A DNA stretch of 64,000 nt from Paraglaciecola sp. 20A4. Lineage in GTDB: Bacteria > Pseudomonadota > Gammaproteobacteria > Enterobacterales > Alteromonadaceae. The translations under genes and the position numbers were made by a program. The stretch lies in contig NZ_WTPY01000013.1 of the NCBI RefSeq assembly GCF_011378905.1, forward strand, positions 55,945 through 119,944, in the 5' to 3' direction. Position 1 is the stretch's first letter; each line of letters opens with the position of its first letter. The notes beneath the pieces are model-generated. The model made no database searches. It was given only the letters and a program-made list of their open reading frames with translations, and had not been told where the DNA came from. Shown piece by piece: positions 19,173 to 29,303 of the stretch.

Positions 19173-20153
19173 CTAATTTTTACGACGACGAGCAAACATT
19201 AGACTGAGTAAGCCAACAATGCCGATACCAAATGTGCTTGGCTCTGGCACATCAGTCACTCTAGAGTAACCAAGATCCGTCAGTACGCCAACATCAACAG
19301 CACTGTAACCGCGTGTTTCTGGGCCAAAGTCTCTATCATATTTCATCATGTCGGTTGGGAACGGAGCTCCGTCAAGGTGACTACCGCTACTCCCAACAGC
19401 CCAAGTGGTTGGACTATATATTCCTACCAAATTACCACCATTTGCGGCCACAGCATTAGCTCCGCCAAAGAACAGTCCATTTCCTGTTCCACCAACACTC
19501 GCCGCGTCCCACACGCCTTGACTTAAGTAAAATTCGTCATCAATAATATTTGTACCGTTTGAATTCTGTAAAAAGATATCAAATGCGGCCCATTCGTCGT
19601 TGAAAAGCCCTGATCCATCTTCAAATATAGCTGAACTAAAGCCTAATGCATGAGTCAGTTCATGGAAGATTGCGGCATAAAAATCAAACTCATCTAATGA
19701 GGGATCGGCTGGTGTATCAGCATCCAGTTGCCAATTCCAACCCCAGTTCACATCAACGCTGCCATCAGTATCAGCACCGTTGGCATCAACACCCGTCTGT
19801 AGCTTGGTTTTAACGACCTCGTTAACGACACAACCGCCCGAACCTGAAGGTCCTGAACATGAGCTAACAAAATTCGATCCAGCAGAGGCTAACGTCCCAC
19901 TATTACTATCGTCAGTGGAAGTAACAGAAAGATCGATTGTGCCCGAGTTGCTGAAATAACTACCGAACATATTGGAAAATAAGTTACCTGCTGTTTCTAG
20001 CGCTGATTGACGCGCTGCACCTTCGGTGTTATCTAAAAAACCGACGTTAGCAACGTTATCAGAGTAATCAAAATTGAACATTAGACTTGCATGGCTAGGC
20101 ATCGCAGTAACAGTTAGTAGTATAGATGCTGCGATCAATGTTTTTCTGGTCAT
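19173..20153 (-). CDS. PEP-CTERM-anchored zinc metalloprotease (M8/leishmanolysin-like)
   Basis: 326 residues. Signal peptide 1-22. A Ser/Gly-rich region holds two cysteines (Cys99, Cys108). The zinc site HELTHALGF (164-172) has two His ligands and the catalytic Glu165. Residue 174 is Ser, not the third His of the short metzincin motif; a distal His259 (SGSHLDG) followed by a Met-turn candidate (TDMMKYD, Met269/270) resembles the leishmanolysin arrangement. The C-terminus (302-326) is a PEP-CTERM tail: VPEPS, a hydrophobic helix, then ARRRKN. Such tails are cut by exosortase (EpsH/XrtA type), which is not in the window. Target is the outer surface or exopolysaccharide matrix. Substrate unknown. 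The start has GAGGG about 10 bases upstream. Confidence 0.85.
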   Translation of the reverse strand: MTRKTLIAASILLTVTAMPSHASLMFNFDYSDNVANVGFLDNTEGAARQSALETAGNLFSNMFGSYFSNSGTIDLSVTSTDDSNSGTLASAGSNFVSSCSGPSGSGGCVVNEVVKTKLQTGVDANGADTDGSVDVNWGWNWQLDADTPADPSLDEFDFYAAIFHELTHALGFSSAIFEDGSGLFNDEWAAFDIFLQNSNGTNIIDDEFYLSQGVWDAASVGGTGNGLFFGGANAVAANGGNLVGIYSPTTWAVGSSGSHLDGAPFPTDMMKYDRDFGPETRGYSAVDVGVLTDLGYSRVTDVPEPSTFGIGIVGLLSLMFARRRKN

Positions 20154-20781
20154 TTTATAGTGTCCCTCTACTTTTAAATTAATAAATCCGATTAATTCGC
20201 TCTGACCACTGAGTACTTTATACTCCAGATTAAATTATTTTTTCCTACAATAAGGAGGCTCCGCGGACTAGCAGGTATTACGCCAATCCGTTAACCAATT
20301 GAAATTAATGCGAAATATTCTTACCGCAATTTAATTCCTTGTTAATCTGTAAAATAAACTGACACTTAACGAGCTATTTTTGTTTAATCCTTTAAGCCTT
20401 GACTGAATCGAAACATTTCCTCTAACTGAAAAAGTAAAGCTAACGGAAAAGATCATCAAAGGTACTTTAAATTCGAAGTATCGTGTTTAAGGAATTCGTC
20501 ATCATTATCCCTAATGCGTATTCTGTTGTTTGATCTTTTGACCTTATTTGGGCAGAGATAAACAGCGCACCTTAAATGCTCCAATGTAGATTAACAGAAT
20601 CACAGCCTTAAAATAAATTAAAGGTAATAAAAGGGAGACGCGCTGGCACCTCTACTACTGCTTGAAAGTGAATGCCAACTCTCACTAATTATAAAACTGC
20701 AGAGAATATGTAATTTTGTACAAGCTAGAAAAATTAAGATGAACTATTCTAAACTGACTAGCATCCATGGAGGATTTGAAT
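20154..20781. other. Long divergent spacer between the PEP-CTERM protease and LigE
   Basis: About 630 AT-rich bases. No ORF with family features was seen. I looked for a sigma-54 site (TGGCAC-N5-TTGC), as found at some PEP-CTERM genes, near the protease start and did not find one. GGAGG at 20770-20774 is the ligase ribosome-binding site. Otherwise nothing definite. Confidence 0.4.
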
Positions 20782-21621
20782 ATGTTTCGGCTTTTACTCA
20801 CTTTTATACTGTATTCGTGTGTACTAAATCATAACCCCCTTTTAGCCCAAGTAGGGCCCCCCATCGAACTGGCTAATCGATATAACGAAGACATAGTAAT
20901 AACAGATTACTTGGTCAGTGAAAAACTAGACGGAGTGCGCGCCCGCTGGAATAACGAACAACTTATTACCCGCTCAGGCAACCCTATATCTGCACCTGAT
21001 TGGTTTATTCGCGGCTTTCCCGCACAATTTTTAGACGGCGAGCTATGGATAGCCCGTAAAAAATTTGAGAAAACGGCGTCGGTGGTTCTGACGCAACAAC
21101 CTGATGAGAGATGGCGTGACGTAAAGTTTATGATATTTGATTTGCCTGAGCATCCTGGGCCGTTTAGTGAACGGTTCAGTAAGTTAGAGACCCTAATACG
21201 CCAAGCGAATTTACCTCAACTTAAGATCATTCCTCAGCTAAGATTTGCCAATACGTCAGCCCTTATGGAAGCACTTGATACTGTCATTGCAAAAGGCGGT
21301 GAAGGGTTGATGCTGCATTATCAAGACGCTTTGTATGTATCAGGTCGTGGTAACAACGTATTAAAGCTTAAAAAGCATATGGATGCAGAAGCCATTGTGT
21401 TGGCATATTTGCCGGGCAAAGGTAAATACCTTGGCATGATGGGAGCGCTTATTGTACAAATGAGCAATGGTCAAAAATTTAAAATTGGCAGCGGCTTTTC
21501 AGATGATGAGCGGCTTAATCCCCCCGCCATAGGGTCTGTAATCACCTACAAATATTATGATTTTACCGTGAATGGTATCCCCAAGTTCGCCAGTTACATG
21601 CGGCAAATAACACCAAAGTAG
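20782..21621 (+). CDS. ligE: Periplasmic ATP-dependent DNA ligase (LigE type)
   Basis: 279 residues from ATG at 20782, with GGAGG 8 bases before; an ATG five codons earlier overlaps that site. A signal peptide (1-22, ending LLA) is followed at once by the adenylation domain. Motif I is SEKLDGVRARW with nucleophile Lys48, motif IV is GGEGLMLH and motif V is LKLKKH. The OB-fold domain starts near residue 195. There are no extra DNA-binding domains, as in the minimal LigE ligases of Neisseria, Haemophilus and Vibrio. It should seal nicks in duplex DNA using ATP, outside the cytoplasm, perhaps on incoming or extracellular DNA. No competence genes are adjacent. Confidence 0.88.
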   Translation: MFRLLLTFILYSCVLNHNPLLAQVGPPIELANRYNEDIVITDYLVSEKLDGVRARWNNEQLITRSGNPISAPDWFIRGFPAQFLDGELWIARKKFEKTASVVLTQQPDERWRDVKFMIFDLPEHPGPFSERFSKLETLIRQANLPQLKIIPQLRFANTSALMEALDTVIAKGGEGLMLHYQDALYVSGRGNNVLKLKKHMDAEAIVLAYLPGKGKYLGMMGALIVQMSNGQKFKIGSGFSDDERLNPPAIGSVITYKYYDFTVNGIPKFASYMRQITPK

Positions 21622-21731
21622 GATAATTTGTGCAGTATAAATGGTTGTTCACACTAAATTAGTCGTTATAATCCAATTCATAATATTATCCGTAAAGAAT
21701 GACAGGACTACCCCCTGACGTGGAGAAAATA

Positions 21732-22130
21732 GTGAAACGTAAAATTTTGTTGTGCATGTTTGTTGGTTTAGCCTCGATTTTCACGGCGCAAGCTGCGATT
21801 AACTCCGATGACGATATAAAATCACGTATCGCACCTGTAGGCAAAGTACATGTTGCCGGCGCTAAAGCAGAAACAGCTTCAGCAGGCGGCCCACGTTCAG
21901 GTGCGGACATCTACTCAACAGCCTGCGTCGCATGTCATAGCTCAGGCGTGTTAGGTGCGCCTAAGTTTCAGAATGCTGCTGACTGGGCCCCCCGCTTAGA
22001 GCAAGGCTTTGACACAGTATGGCAACATGCAATCAACGGCTTAAACGCAATGCCTCCTCGGGGTACATGTGGTGATTGTTCTGACGATGAAATTAAAGCA
22101 GCTATTGAACATATGATCGAAGGCATATAA
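21732..22130 (+). CDS. Cytochrome c5-type monoheme protein
   Basis: 132 residues from GTG at 21732, which has GGAGA five bases before and gives a good signal peptide (MKRKILLCMFVGLASIFTAQA). The heme-binding CACHSSG lies in ADIYSTACVACHSSGVLGAPKF. The axial Met is in NAMPPRGTCGDCSDDEI, which also has the two C-terminal cysteines that form a disulfide in cytochrome c5. A disordered Ala/Gly linker precedes the heme domain. It is a periplasmic electron carrier, likely feeding a terminal oxidase or reductase. It ends with a strong terminator. Confidence 0.9.
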   Translation: MKRKILLCMFVGLASIFTAQAAINSDDDIKSRIAPVGKVHVAGAKAETASAGGPRSGADIYSTACVACHSSGVLGAPKFQNAADWAPRLEQGFDTVWQHAINGLNAMPPRGTCGDCSDDEIKAAIEHMIEGI

Positions 22131-22160
22131 TTAATTGTTTTAAAGCAAAAAATTGTTCGT

Positions 22161-22188
22161 AAAAAGGCCACCTCAAGGTGGCCTTTTT
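22161..22188 (+). terminator. Intrinsic terminator after cytochrome c5
   Basis: A 12-bp stem AAAAAGGCCACC / GGTGGCCTTTTT with a TCAA loop. It is symmetric, with As on the left and Ts on the right, and lies 31 bases after the stop codon. Confidence 0.93.
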
Positions 22189-22242
22189 GTAACAAATAGT
22201 TTATTTTCCACATTATAAAAACAATAAAAAAATAGAATTTCT

Positions 22243-24861
22243 GTGTACGCAATATCGTCTCATGCTGAAACTAGTAATATCTCTGACAACTTATCTATCG
22301 ACGAGTTACGCGAACTGATCCCTCAGTTACAACAACTCACCGAAAAATATAAGCACTCAGAAGCTATTCAAAAATCACTTTTTGATATCTCTGAACTTGC
22401 TAGTTCAGTCAATGAATTATCCCGCTTATACCCTGCTATTCACGACATCATCGGGCGCTTTATGAATGCCCAAAATTTCTATGTGGCATTTTATGACCAA
22501 GTAAACGAAGTAATTGATTTCGTTTATTTTGTCGATCAATTCGACGAGGTTGCGTTACGTCAAATACCCGCGAGCCAATTAATGAAAGGCTTCACTGGTT
22601 ATATTCTACGTAGCGGTAATCACCTTTTTTTAACTGAAGAAAATCGCGAACAACAACTCAAAGAAATTAACGTTCAGCAAATAGGTTCAGGCCCGGTAGA
22701 TTGGATTGGGGTGCCATTAAAAAGAGGCAATCAAGTAATTGGCGCTATGGTGGTGCAGAGCTACGATAAATCGATACGCTATATCCAAGAAGATTTAGAC
22801 ATCCTCTTGTTCGTCTCGCAACATATCGTCAATACAGTCGATCGTGTTAAAAGCCGGGAAATGAACGAATTAACGATCCGCGAACGTACCAAGCAACTGC
22901 AAAATATCAACGAAGAACTACAAGAAGAAATAAACGAACGACAAAAAGTTGAGTCGCTACAAAACGCATTATTTGAGATATCAGAGTTATCAGCGTCTGT
23001 TGACGGCAACATGGCAGACTTTTACGCTTCTTTACACGAGGTTATCGCCAGATTAATTAGTGCACCGAACTGTTATATATCCACTATCAGCGCAGATAAA
23101 AAACGACTCGAATTTCCTTATTACTCCGATGAAATCAACTCTCAAATCGAATCACGCGAGGTGGGACTTGGCTTAACGGAATTTGTATTGCGCTCAGGAA
23201 CAGCAGAGCTAATCAACCCTTCAAGAGTGAAAGAGTTAACCGAAAAAAATGAGCTTGATGCTGTTACAGCAAAAAATATGCTGGAACAGAATAATTCTTG
23301 GCTAGGCTCGCCTTTGGTCGTTGACGGCGAAATATCTGGCGTCATTGCCATACAAAGCTACAGCCAAGACGAGCACTATTCATTGCGCGACTTAGAGCTA
23401 CTGCGTTTTGTTTCTCATCATATTGCGGTGGCATTGGAACGCAAGCGTTCTTCAGATGCGATACATGCTTATAATCAGCAGCTAACCGAGAAAGTTAAAG
23501 AACGCACAGATGAGCTCAATAAAACCAATCAAGACTTACAAAAGCAAATTGAAGAGCGCAAAGCCATTCAGCAAAAACTGGTGCATGACGCTCATCATGA
23601 TGCGCTAACAAATTTACCCAATCGCACTATGTTCAACGCTCGTTTAAGCCAAGCGTTAGCCAATAAGAAACGCTACCCACATAATAATTTTGCTGTGGTA
23701 TTTATCGATTTAGATCGTTTTAAACAAATTAATGATTCAATAGGTCACCACGCCGGCGACTCATTTTTGATTGAGGTAGCCAGGCGTATCGGCCTTTGTA
23801 TCCGTAGTCATGATTTACTGGCCCGACTTGGAGGCGATGAGTTCGTTATATTATTAGACAATTTCGACTCCCCAGATGACGTGGAAGTAATTTCTGCTCG
23901 TATTATTAATTCTATCGCTGCACCATTTGTACTCGACGGGCGAGAGATTTTTTCTGGCGCCAGTATCGGTATCGCTTATATTGAAAGCGGTTATCAATCA
24001 GCCAGTGAAATAGTACGTGATGCAGATGCTGCAATGTACCAGGCTAAATTCCAAGGTCGCGGCCAGTTCGTGGTCTTCGATTTAACTATGCGCAAAAAAC
24101 TACTTGAAGAACTGGAAGTTGAAAGTGAGTTTCGTCATGCATTAAAAATAGGCGCTTTTGAGGCATATTCCCATCCTGTTTTCGATATGCGAGACGCGAG
24201 TCATTTGTATGATGAATGTCGTATTCGTTGGATGCATCCTAGATTAGGCGCCATGGATCGCGATAGTTTCTGGCAAATTGCCGAGCACAGTGGCCTCCTT
24301 GTTGAAATGGACAACTACATGCTGAATTCAGCTTTTGCGATGCTGAGCGAAAAACTTACGCCTTATGCTGAACAAGAGAACTATCGGGTAGCGGTTAATC
24401 TCTCGATTCATTACCTAACGCAATCGGAAGCAGCCGTGCAACTGATACAAGATATTAAGGCTAAGCAGATTGATCCCAAACGCTTAGTCTTTGAATTTGA
24501 TGAAAACGATTTGAATCGCCGCGCCGAATTTAGCCTACCAGCGATTAAGCATTTAAAGCGCTCTGGCATAAAGCTTGTGCTCGATAACTTTGGTAGTGGT
24601 CTTGCTTCGTTAAGTTATTTATATTCTTATCCGTTTGATTTTGTCAAAGTAGATCATCGGTTTGTCAAAACCATTACTCGCTCAGAACGGAATTTGAAGC
24701 TCATTCAATCAGTGTTAGCGATGTCTCAGCACCTTAACTTTAAGCTTATCGTTTCCGGTATTAGTGACGAAGAACAAGCAGATTTATTGCGTTCTATCGG
24801 CTGTGAACTCGGCCAAGGCTCTTACTTAGAGGACCCAACAGCCGTCTCAATCGAGCGCTAA
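22243..24861 (+). CDS. GAF-GAF-GGDEF protein with degenerate EAL domain
   Basis: 872 residues, no membrane segment. GAF1 is at about 30-190, a short coiled coil follows, GAF2 is at about 235-400, a second coiled coil at 405-445, GGDEF at about 450-610 and EAL-like at about 620-870. The cyclase site GGDEF (530-534) is intact and an inhibitory RxxD (521-524) sits exactly five residues before it. The EAL half is broken: the EAL position reads DECRIRW, the loop DDFGTGYSS reads DNFGSGLAS, and the EGVET motif reads SGISDEE. It should therefore make, not degrade, c-di-GMP. The EAL half may serve as a dimerisation or binding module. The GTG start has a weak Shine-Dalgarno. Confidence 0.85.
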   Translation: MYAISSHAETSNISDNLSIDELRELIPQLQQLTEKYKHSEAIQKSLFDISELASSVNELSRLYPAIHDIIGRFMNAQNFYVAFYDQVNEVIDFVYFVDQFDEVALRQIPASQLMKGFTGYILRSGNHLFLTEENREQQLKEINVQQIGSGPVDWIGVPLKRGNQVIGAMVVQSYDKSIRYIQEDLDILLFVSQHIVNTVDRVKSREMNELTIRERTKQLQNINEELQEEINERQKVESLQNALFEISELSASVDGNMADFYASLHEVIARLISAPNCYISTISADKKRLEFPYYSDEINSQIESREVGLGLTEFVLRSGTAELINPSRVKELTEKNELDAVTAKNMLEQNNSWLGSPLVVDGEISGVIAIQSYSQDEHYSLRDLELLRFVSHHIAVALERKRSSDAIHAYNQQLTEKVKERTDELNKTNQDLQKQIEERKAIQQKLVHDAHHDALTNLPNRTMFNARLSQALANKKRYPHNNFAVVFIDLDRFKQINDSIGHHAGDSFLIEVARRIGLCIRSHDLLARLGGDEFVILLDNFDSPDDVEVISARIINSIAAPFVLDGREIFSGASIGIAYIESGYQSASEIVRDADAAMYQAKFQGRGQFVVFDLTMRKKLLEELEVESEFRHALKIGAFEAYSHPVFDMRDASHLYDECRIRWMHPRLGAMDRDSFWQIAEHSGLLVEMDNYMLNSAFAMLSEKLTPYAEQENYRVAVNLSIHYLTQSEAAVQLIQDIKAKQIDPKRLVFEFDENDLNRRAEFSLPAIKHLKRSGIKLVLDNFGSGLASLSYLYSYPFDFVKVDHRFVKTITRSERNLKLIQSVLAMSQHLNFKLIVSGISDEEQADLLRSIGCELGQGSYLEDPTAVSIER

Positions 24862-24865
24862 AAGG

Positions 24866-26881
24866 TCATTTTTTATTCATCATATCCCGCAGATGAGCAA
24901 TGCCGGTGTGGCCTTTTTGCTGGCGGGCTTCTGAGCTAACTTTAACCTTTTTTACTTCCCAAATAACATCATCAGCAGGGAGTTCATGTAAAAACCTGCT
25001 CGGCTCGGGCTGAATAACTTCGCCATATTGTCGACGCTCCTTGGCTAAGGTGAAAAAGAGCTCTTTCTGCGCTCGGGTGATCCCCACGTAAGCCAATCTT
25101 CGCTCCTCTTCTATATTGTCTTCGTCGATACTACTTTGATGGGGTAACAAGCCTTCTTCCATCCCCACCATAAATACATACGGAAACTCCAAACCTTTTG
25201 AAGAATGCAACGTCATTAATTGCACTTGATCTGTTTCTTCGGTGTCTTCACCGCGCTCCATCATATCGCGCAAAATTAAGCGGTTAACCACCTCTTGCAA
25301 GCTCATTGGTGGGTCTAACTCTCCGCCTTCCAGCATGTCACTCACCCAGCCAAACAAGGTGCTGATATTAGCCATACCCATTTCAGCCGCTTTAGGACTG
25401 GTGCTTGTTTCGTAAAGCCATTCTTCATAGCCAATGTCTTTAATCATTTGACGAATGGCCGCGATGCTGTCGCTACGTTTAATTTCGTCAGCTAGCTCTA
25501 CAACCCATCGAGAAAAGCGCTCTACCGCTTCTAGCGACTTGCCCGTTAATACATTAGATAGCATGGGAGAACATGCCGCTTCAAACATACCAGTACGGTT
25601 TTCGTTGGCAAAATTACCCAGCTTTTCTAGGGTGACACGGCCAATACCACGAGTGGGTGTATTGATGACCCGCAGCAAGGCATTATCATCATCTTGATTC
25701 ACCAATAATCGTAAATAGGCCATGATGTCTTTGACTTCTGCTCGACCAAAAAACGAAGTACCACCGTTGATTTTGTAAGGTATACGGTTTGCCATTAGGA
25801 CTTTTTCAAACAGACGCGATTGAAAGTTGCCTCGATATAATATGGCATAATCTTTAAAACTAGTGCCTTGCATAAACTTATGGGCTATTAACTCTGCGAC
25901 CACACGCTCTGCTTCATGCTCTTCGTTTTTAGCCGTAATAATACGCAACTCATTGCCGTAGCCGAGTTCAGAAAAAAGCCGTTTTTCGAATACGTGTGGG
26001 TTGTTTTGGATCAGAATATTAGCACAGTGCAAAATGCGTCCTGACGAACGATAATTCTGTTCTAATTTAATCACCCGCAAATCGGGGAAATCTTTACTCA
26101 ACAGAACTAGGTTTTGTGGCCTTGCACCGCGCCAAGAATATATAGATTGGTCGTCATCCCCTACCACGGTAAAGCGGGCTCGTTGGCCTACCAATAAACG
26201 CACCAACTCATATTGACTGGTGTTGGTATCTTGGTACTCATCTACCAATAAATAACGAATACGATTTTGCCATTTCTGACGCACAGTTTCATTGTGCTTA
26301 ATCAACAAGGTGGGCAGCAGAATTAAATCATCAAAATCGAGGGCGTTATATGCTCGCAAATGATTCTGATAGCGCTGATAGAATTCAGCAAATTCAGTTT
26401 CCCCTGCCGTCGTGGTGCGCTTAAGCAATTGCTCTGGTAGCAAAAGATCATTCTTCCAGTTTGATATACAGCTTTGCAGCAGTTTCAATTGATCTTTATC
26501 ACCGCCCAATTCAATATCCGTCAAATCCTTAAGCAGCGCCAAACTATCTTTGTCGTCGAACAGTGAAAACCCGGCCTTTAGTCCTAGTGTTTTCACCTCA
26601 GCTTTAATAATTCTCAGCCCTAAGGTATGAAACGTAGAAACCTTTAACCCCCTGGCTTCCTTTTTACCCAATGTTTGCGCGACCCGTTCTTTCATTTCTC
26701 GAGAAGCTTTATTGGTAAATGTTACCGCAGCAATATAACGCGCCGGAATGTCACATTCGCGCACAAGGTAAGCTATTTTGTTGGTGATTACGCGGGTTTT
26801 ACCACTACCGGCCCCCGCCAATACCAAGCAAGGGCCAGATATATAATTTACCGCTTCATTTTGGCCTGGGTTGAGTTTCAT
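24866..26881 (-). CDS. rep: ATP-dependent DNA helicase Rep
   Basis: 671 residues from ATG at 26881 ([11 protein letters not shown], matching E. coli MRLNPGQ); a GTG three codons earlier is less likely. It is an SF1A 3'-5' helicase. Walker A is GAGSGKT, motif II is VDEYQDTN, motif III is [13 protein letters not shown], motif IV is QNYRSS, motif V is [16 protein letters not shown] and motif VI is [13 protein letters not shown]. Similarity to Rep runs along the whole length, including [14 protein letters not shown], which separates it from UvrD. Rep removes roadblocks at replication forks and works with PriC in restart. It converges with the GGDEF gene; only 4 bases separate the stops. Confidence 0.95.
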   Translation of the reverse strand: MKLNPGQNEAVNYISGPCLVLAGAGSGKTRVITNKIAYLVRECDIPARYIAAVTFTNKASREMKERVAQTLGKKEARGLKVSTFHTLGLRIIKAEVKTLGLKAGFSLFDDKDSLALLKDLTDIELGGDKDQLKLLQSCISNWKNDLLLPEQLLKRTTTAGETEFAEFYQRYQNHLRAYNALDFDDLILLPTLLIKHNETVRQKWQNRIRYLLVDEYQDTNTSQYELVRLLVGQRARFTVVGDDDQSIYSWRGARPQNLVLLSKDFPDLRVIKLEQNYRSSGRILHCANILIQNNPHVFEKRLFSELGYGNELRIITAKNEEHEAERVVAELIAHKFMQGTSFKDYAILYRGNFQSRLFEKVLMANRIPYKINGGTSFFGRAEVKDIMAYLRLLVNQDDDNALLRVINTPTRGIGRVTLEKLGNFANENRTGMFEAACSPMLSNVLTGKSLEAVERFSRWVVELADEIKRSDSIAAIRQMIKDIGYEEWLYETSTSPKAAEMGMANISTLFGWVSDMLEGGELDPPMSLQEVVNRLILRDMMERGEDTEETDQVQLMTLHSSKGLEFPYVFMVGMEEGLLPHQSSIDEDNIEEERRLAYVGITRAQKELFFTLAKERRQYGEVIQPEPSRFLHELPADDVIWEVKKVKVSSEARQQKGHTGIAHLRDMMNKK

Positions 26882-27063
26882 GAATTTCACTTTTTTATTG
26901 GGCAGCGAATTGTAATATCAATCCACCCTAAAAGGCGAACAATCCGCTTGAAATTATGCTTTTATGAGTGCGACTTGTAGATTAACTATACAGATAGTTT
27001 TTATGCTGCCAAGCGCCGTAGTATTCGCTACAATGGCGTTTTAATCTTATGACGGAGCCGCAG

Positions 27064-27309
27064 ATGCTTGACCCAAAAAAATTAGAGGATATTGCTAAAC
27101 AAATCACAGATGCCATTCCTCCTGGCGTGAAAACAATGGCTGAAGGAGCAGAGTCAAAGGTTAAACAAGTACTACAAAGCCAGCTCAATAAATTGGATTT
27201 TGTGAGTCGTGAAGAATTCGAAATTCAAAGTAATGTGCTTATACGCACCCGAGAAAAGCTCGCCGTTTTAGAAGCAAAATTCAACGCATTAGAAAAGAGT
27301 TTACAATAA
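27064..27309 (+). CDS. ubiK: Ubiquinone biosynthesis accessory factor UbiK
   Basis: 81 residues from ATG at 27064 (MLDPKKLEDIAKQI), with CGGAG six bases upstream; an ATG five codons earlier is less family-like. It is helical: an amphipathic N-terminal helix, then a C-terminal coiled coil (SREEFEIQSNVLIRTREKLAVLEAKFNALEKSL), the BMFP/YqiC signature. UbiK pairs with UbiJ, binds lipid and assists aerobic ubiquinone synthesis. It is divergent from rep. ubiC and ubiA, in the same pathway, lie 3 kb away but on the opposite strand behind a chemoreceptor. Confidence 0.9.
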   Translation: MLDPKKLEDIAKQITDAIPPGVKTMAEGAESKVKQVLQSQLNKLDFVSREEFEIQSNVLIRTREKLAVLEAKFNALEKSLQ

Positions 27310-27313
27310 AAGT

Positions 27314-27336
27314 AAGGCCTTTTTAACGGCCTTTTT
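27314..27336 (+). terminator. Terminator between ubiK and the chemoreceptor
   Basis: AAGGCC (27314-27319) pairs with GGCCTT (27328-27333) and continues into TTT. The stem overlaps the chemoreceptor stop codon at 27323-27325, so the convergent genes are packed tightly here. Confidence 0.65.
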
Positions 27337-29269
27337 GTAACTGAGCTAACTCATTTTTAAGACTATTTACCACGAACAGTAAATCTTCAGCAGCGTTCTC
27401 GGTTTCCTGAGCCCCTTTCATAGTCGACTCAGATATGGCTGCTATTTCTTCGACTTGAGATGCAACTGAGTTGGTAACATGCGATTGCTGCGTTGCCAAA
27501 CCGGATATCTCTCCACTCATATTATTGATAGTGCTGATCACTTCGGTAATACGTTGTAGGGATGCTTCAACCACCGTACTCTCTTGAACACTCACGTCCA
27601 TCTGAACACGGCTTTGTTCCATGCTCAATTCTGTGTCTTTCGTTGCTTGTTGCAGCTTACTGATAATGTCATGAATTTGATTAGTTTGGTCTTGAGTACG
27701 TTGAGCCAATGTACGTACTTCATCAGCGACTACCGCAAATCCTCTACCGTGTTCGCCTGCTCTAGCGGCTTCAATCGCTGCGTTGAGCGCGAGTAAGTTC
27801 GTTTGATCAGCAATACCGTTAATTGCATTGGACACTTGACCAATATTTTTGCTGTCTTCCACCAGCCGGTTTATTGCTTCTTGGGAACGGCTAGACTCCG
27901 TTTGCATATCACGCATCACAGATTGTAAACGTCCTACTAGCTGCTTGCCTTGTTGTGCTTCACTTTGCGCGACTTCTGCGGATTCAGTGGCGGTTCCTGA
28001 GTTCTTATCAACAGCATGTGCTACCTGCGTTAATTGCTGCATAGATTGAGCAATTAACTCAGTACCAGATTTTTGCTCTGTCACATCTTGCTTCGTCTTA
28101 GCGGTTATTCCTTTGAGACTTAACGCCGACTGACTCAAGGTCTCTATCGCGTCACTGATACGCGCAACTAAGGTCTGAAGATTCTCAGTCATATGATTCA
28201 TATCATCGGCAATATCGCGCATTTCGTCTTTGCCGGACACAGCAACACGCGAGCTTAAATCGCCATCAGCAATACTGTGTACAGCTGTTACGACTTGATT
28301 GATATTCTCGGCAACTGACAAATACATTCCAATAAACAGATAAAAAGCTAACAAAACAGCGATCAATGACACACTCAAAATAACATTATTTTTAAATTTA
28401 GCTTGGGCCACTCGTTCATGTAACAATCCATCTAGAATCGGTATTAAAGACGAAGCGAAGTCACTTAACTGTTGATTTACCGCGTTGCTCGTTAGTAACA
28501 GTTTGCTACTGGTGATATTAATACTATCAGGGTCGAGAATTTGTTGCTGAATAATGCTTTGATGGGCAACTAAACTACTTTCAAGAGCCAGCCATTGTAA
28601 ACCCGCTGCTTTTTCTATCTCAGGGTTTGCCTGCAAGCTAACTTGTATGCTTTGCTCCACGCCCTCAAGCATAACCGGAAGCTTTTGATTGGCATTTGAT
28701 AACCCGATGTATGTGTCTGGGGTAAAACCACCGGATTGGGTAACCTGCAAGGCTAATGAACTTGTCATGGCCAGTTGCTCTTGCATTTGTGGCAAACTAC
28801 GCACCAAGGTAGTAATGAGATAACTCGTGTCGAGGGCTAAATCAAGTTCCAGATTAGTAACATCAGAAATCGCCTGCGACAAGGTTGCTAAAGCCTTGAA
28901 TGCACCTTCTTTATCATCGTTATCGAGGGCCTGCTGAAATCGTTCAACACTTCCATTAACTCGCGTTGAAGCAAGCTCATTGAACGCGGTTTGCTGCTCC
29001 GATAATGTAGAGGTAAATACTGATTTAGCATCAATAATGTTGCTTGCTAAATTGAGCTGCTCGTCTTGTAGAGCTTGAATAAAAGCGACACCCTTGCGCT
29101 CTTGATCAATAAAATTAATATCATCACTGTATTCGTACTGCAGTAAAGCTAGGCTGAGAATCAATGGAACCAAGAAAATAATGCTGATGATAGTGAATTT
29201 AACCGAGTAACGAAACTGCGACATTAATGTTTTAGCTGGGTTACAGAAGGCCCCAATCAGGTTATTCAT
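27323..29269 (-). CDS. Methyl-accepting chemotaxis protein
   Basis: 648 residues. TM1 is at about 25-45, a long helical periplasmic domain (about 46-295) is not recognisably Cache or PAS, and TM2 is at about 296-318. A HAMP (about 318-372) with [23 protein letters not shown] follows, then the signalling coiled coil. Its hairpin tip contains [40 protein letters not shown], the CheA/CheW-contacting core. It should feed an external signal to the flagellar chemotaxis kinase. The ligand is unknown. No che genes are near. There is no C-terminal CheR-tethering pentapeptide. Confidence 0.92.
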   Translation of the reverse strand: MNNLIGAFCNPAKTLMSQFRYSVKFTIISIIFLVPLILSLALLQYEYSDDINFIDQERKGVAFIQALQDEQLNLASNIIDAKSVFTSTLSEQQTAFNELASTRVNGSVERFQQALDNDDKEGAFKALATLSQAISDVTNLELDLALDTSYLITTLVRSLPQMQEQLAMTSSLALQVTQSGGFTPDTYIGLSNANQKLPVMLEGVEQSIQVSLQANPEIEKAAGLQWLALESSLVAHQSIIQQQILDPDSINITSSKLLLTSNAVNQQLSDFASSLIPILDGLLHERVAQAKFKNNVILSVSLIAVLLAFYLFIGMYLSVAENINQVVTAVHSIADGDLSSRVAVSGKDEMRDIADDMNHMTENLQTLVARISDAIETLSQSALSLKGITAKTKQDVTEQKSGTELIAQSMQQLTQVAHAVDKNSGTATESAEVAQSEAQQGKQLVGRLQSVMRDMQTESSRSQEAINRLVEDSKNIGQVSNAINGIADQTNLLALNAAIEAARAGEHGRGFAVVADEVRTLAQRTQDQTNQIHDIISKLQQATKDTELSMEQSRVQMDVSVQESTVVEASLQRITEVISTINNMSGEISGLATQQSHVTNSVASQVEEIAAISESTMKGAQETENAAEDLLFVVNSLKNELAQLQKGR

Positions 29270-29303
29270 ATCATCTCCGGTAGATGTGATGCTAATTAGC
29301 GCG

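Noticed and set aside
20154..20300. Sigma-54 promoter for the PEP-CTERM gene
   Set aside because: No TGGCAC-N5-TTGC-like match was found near the start.
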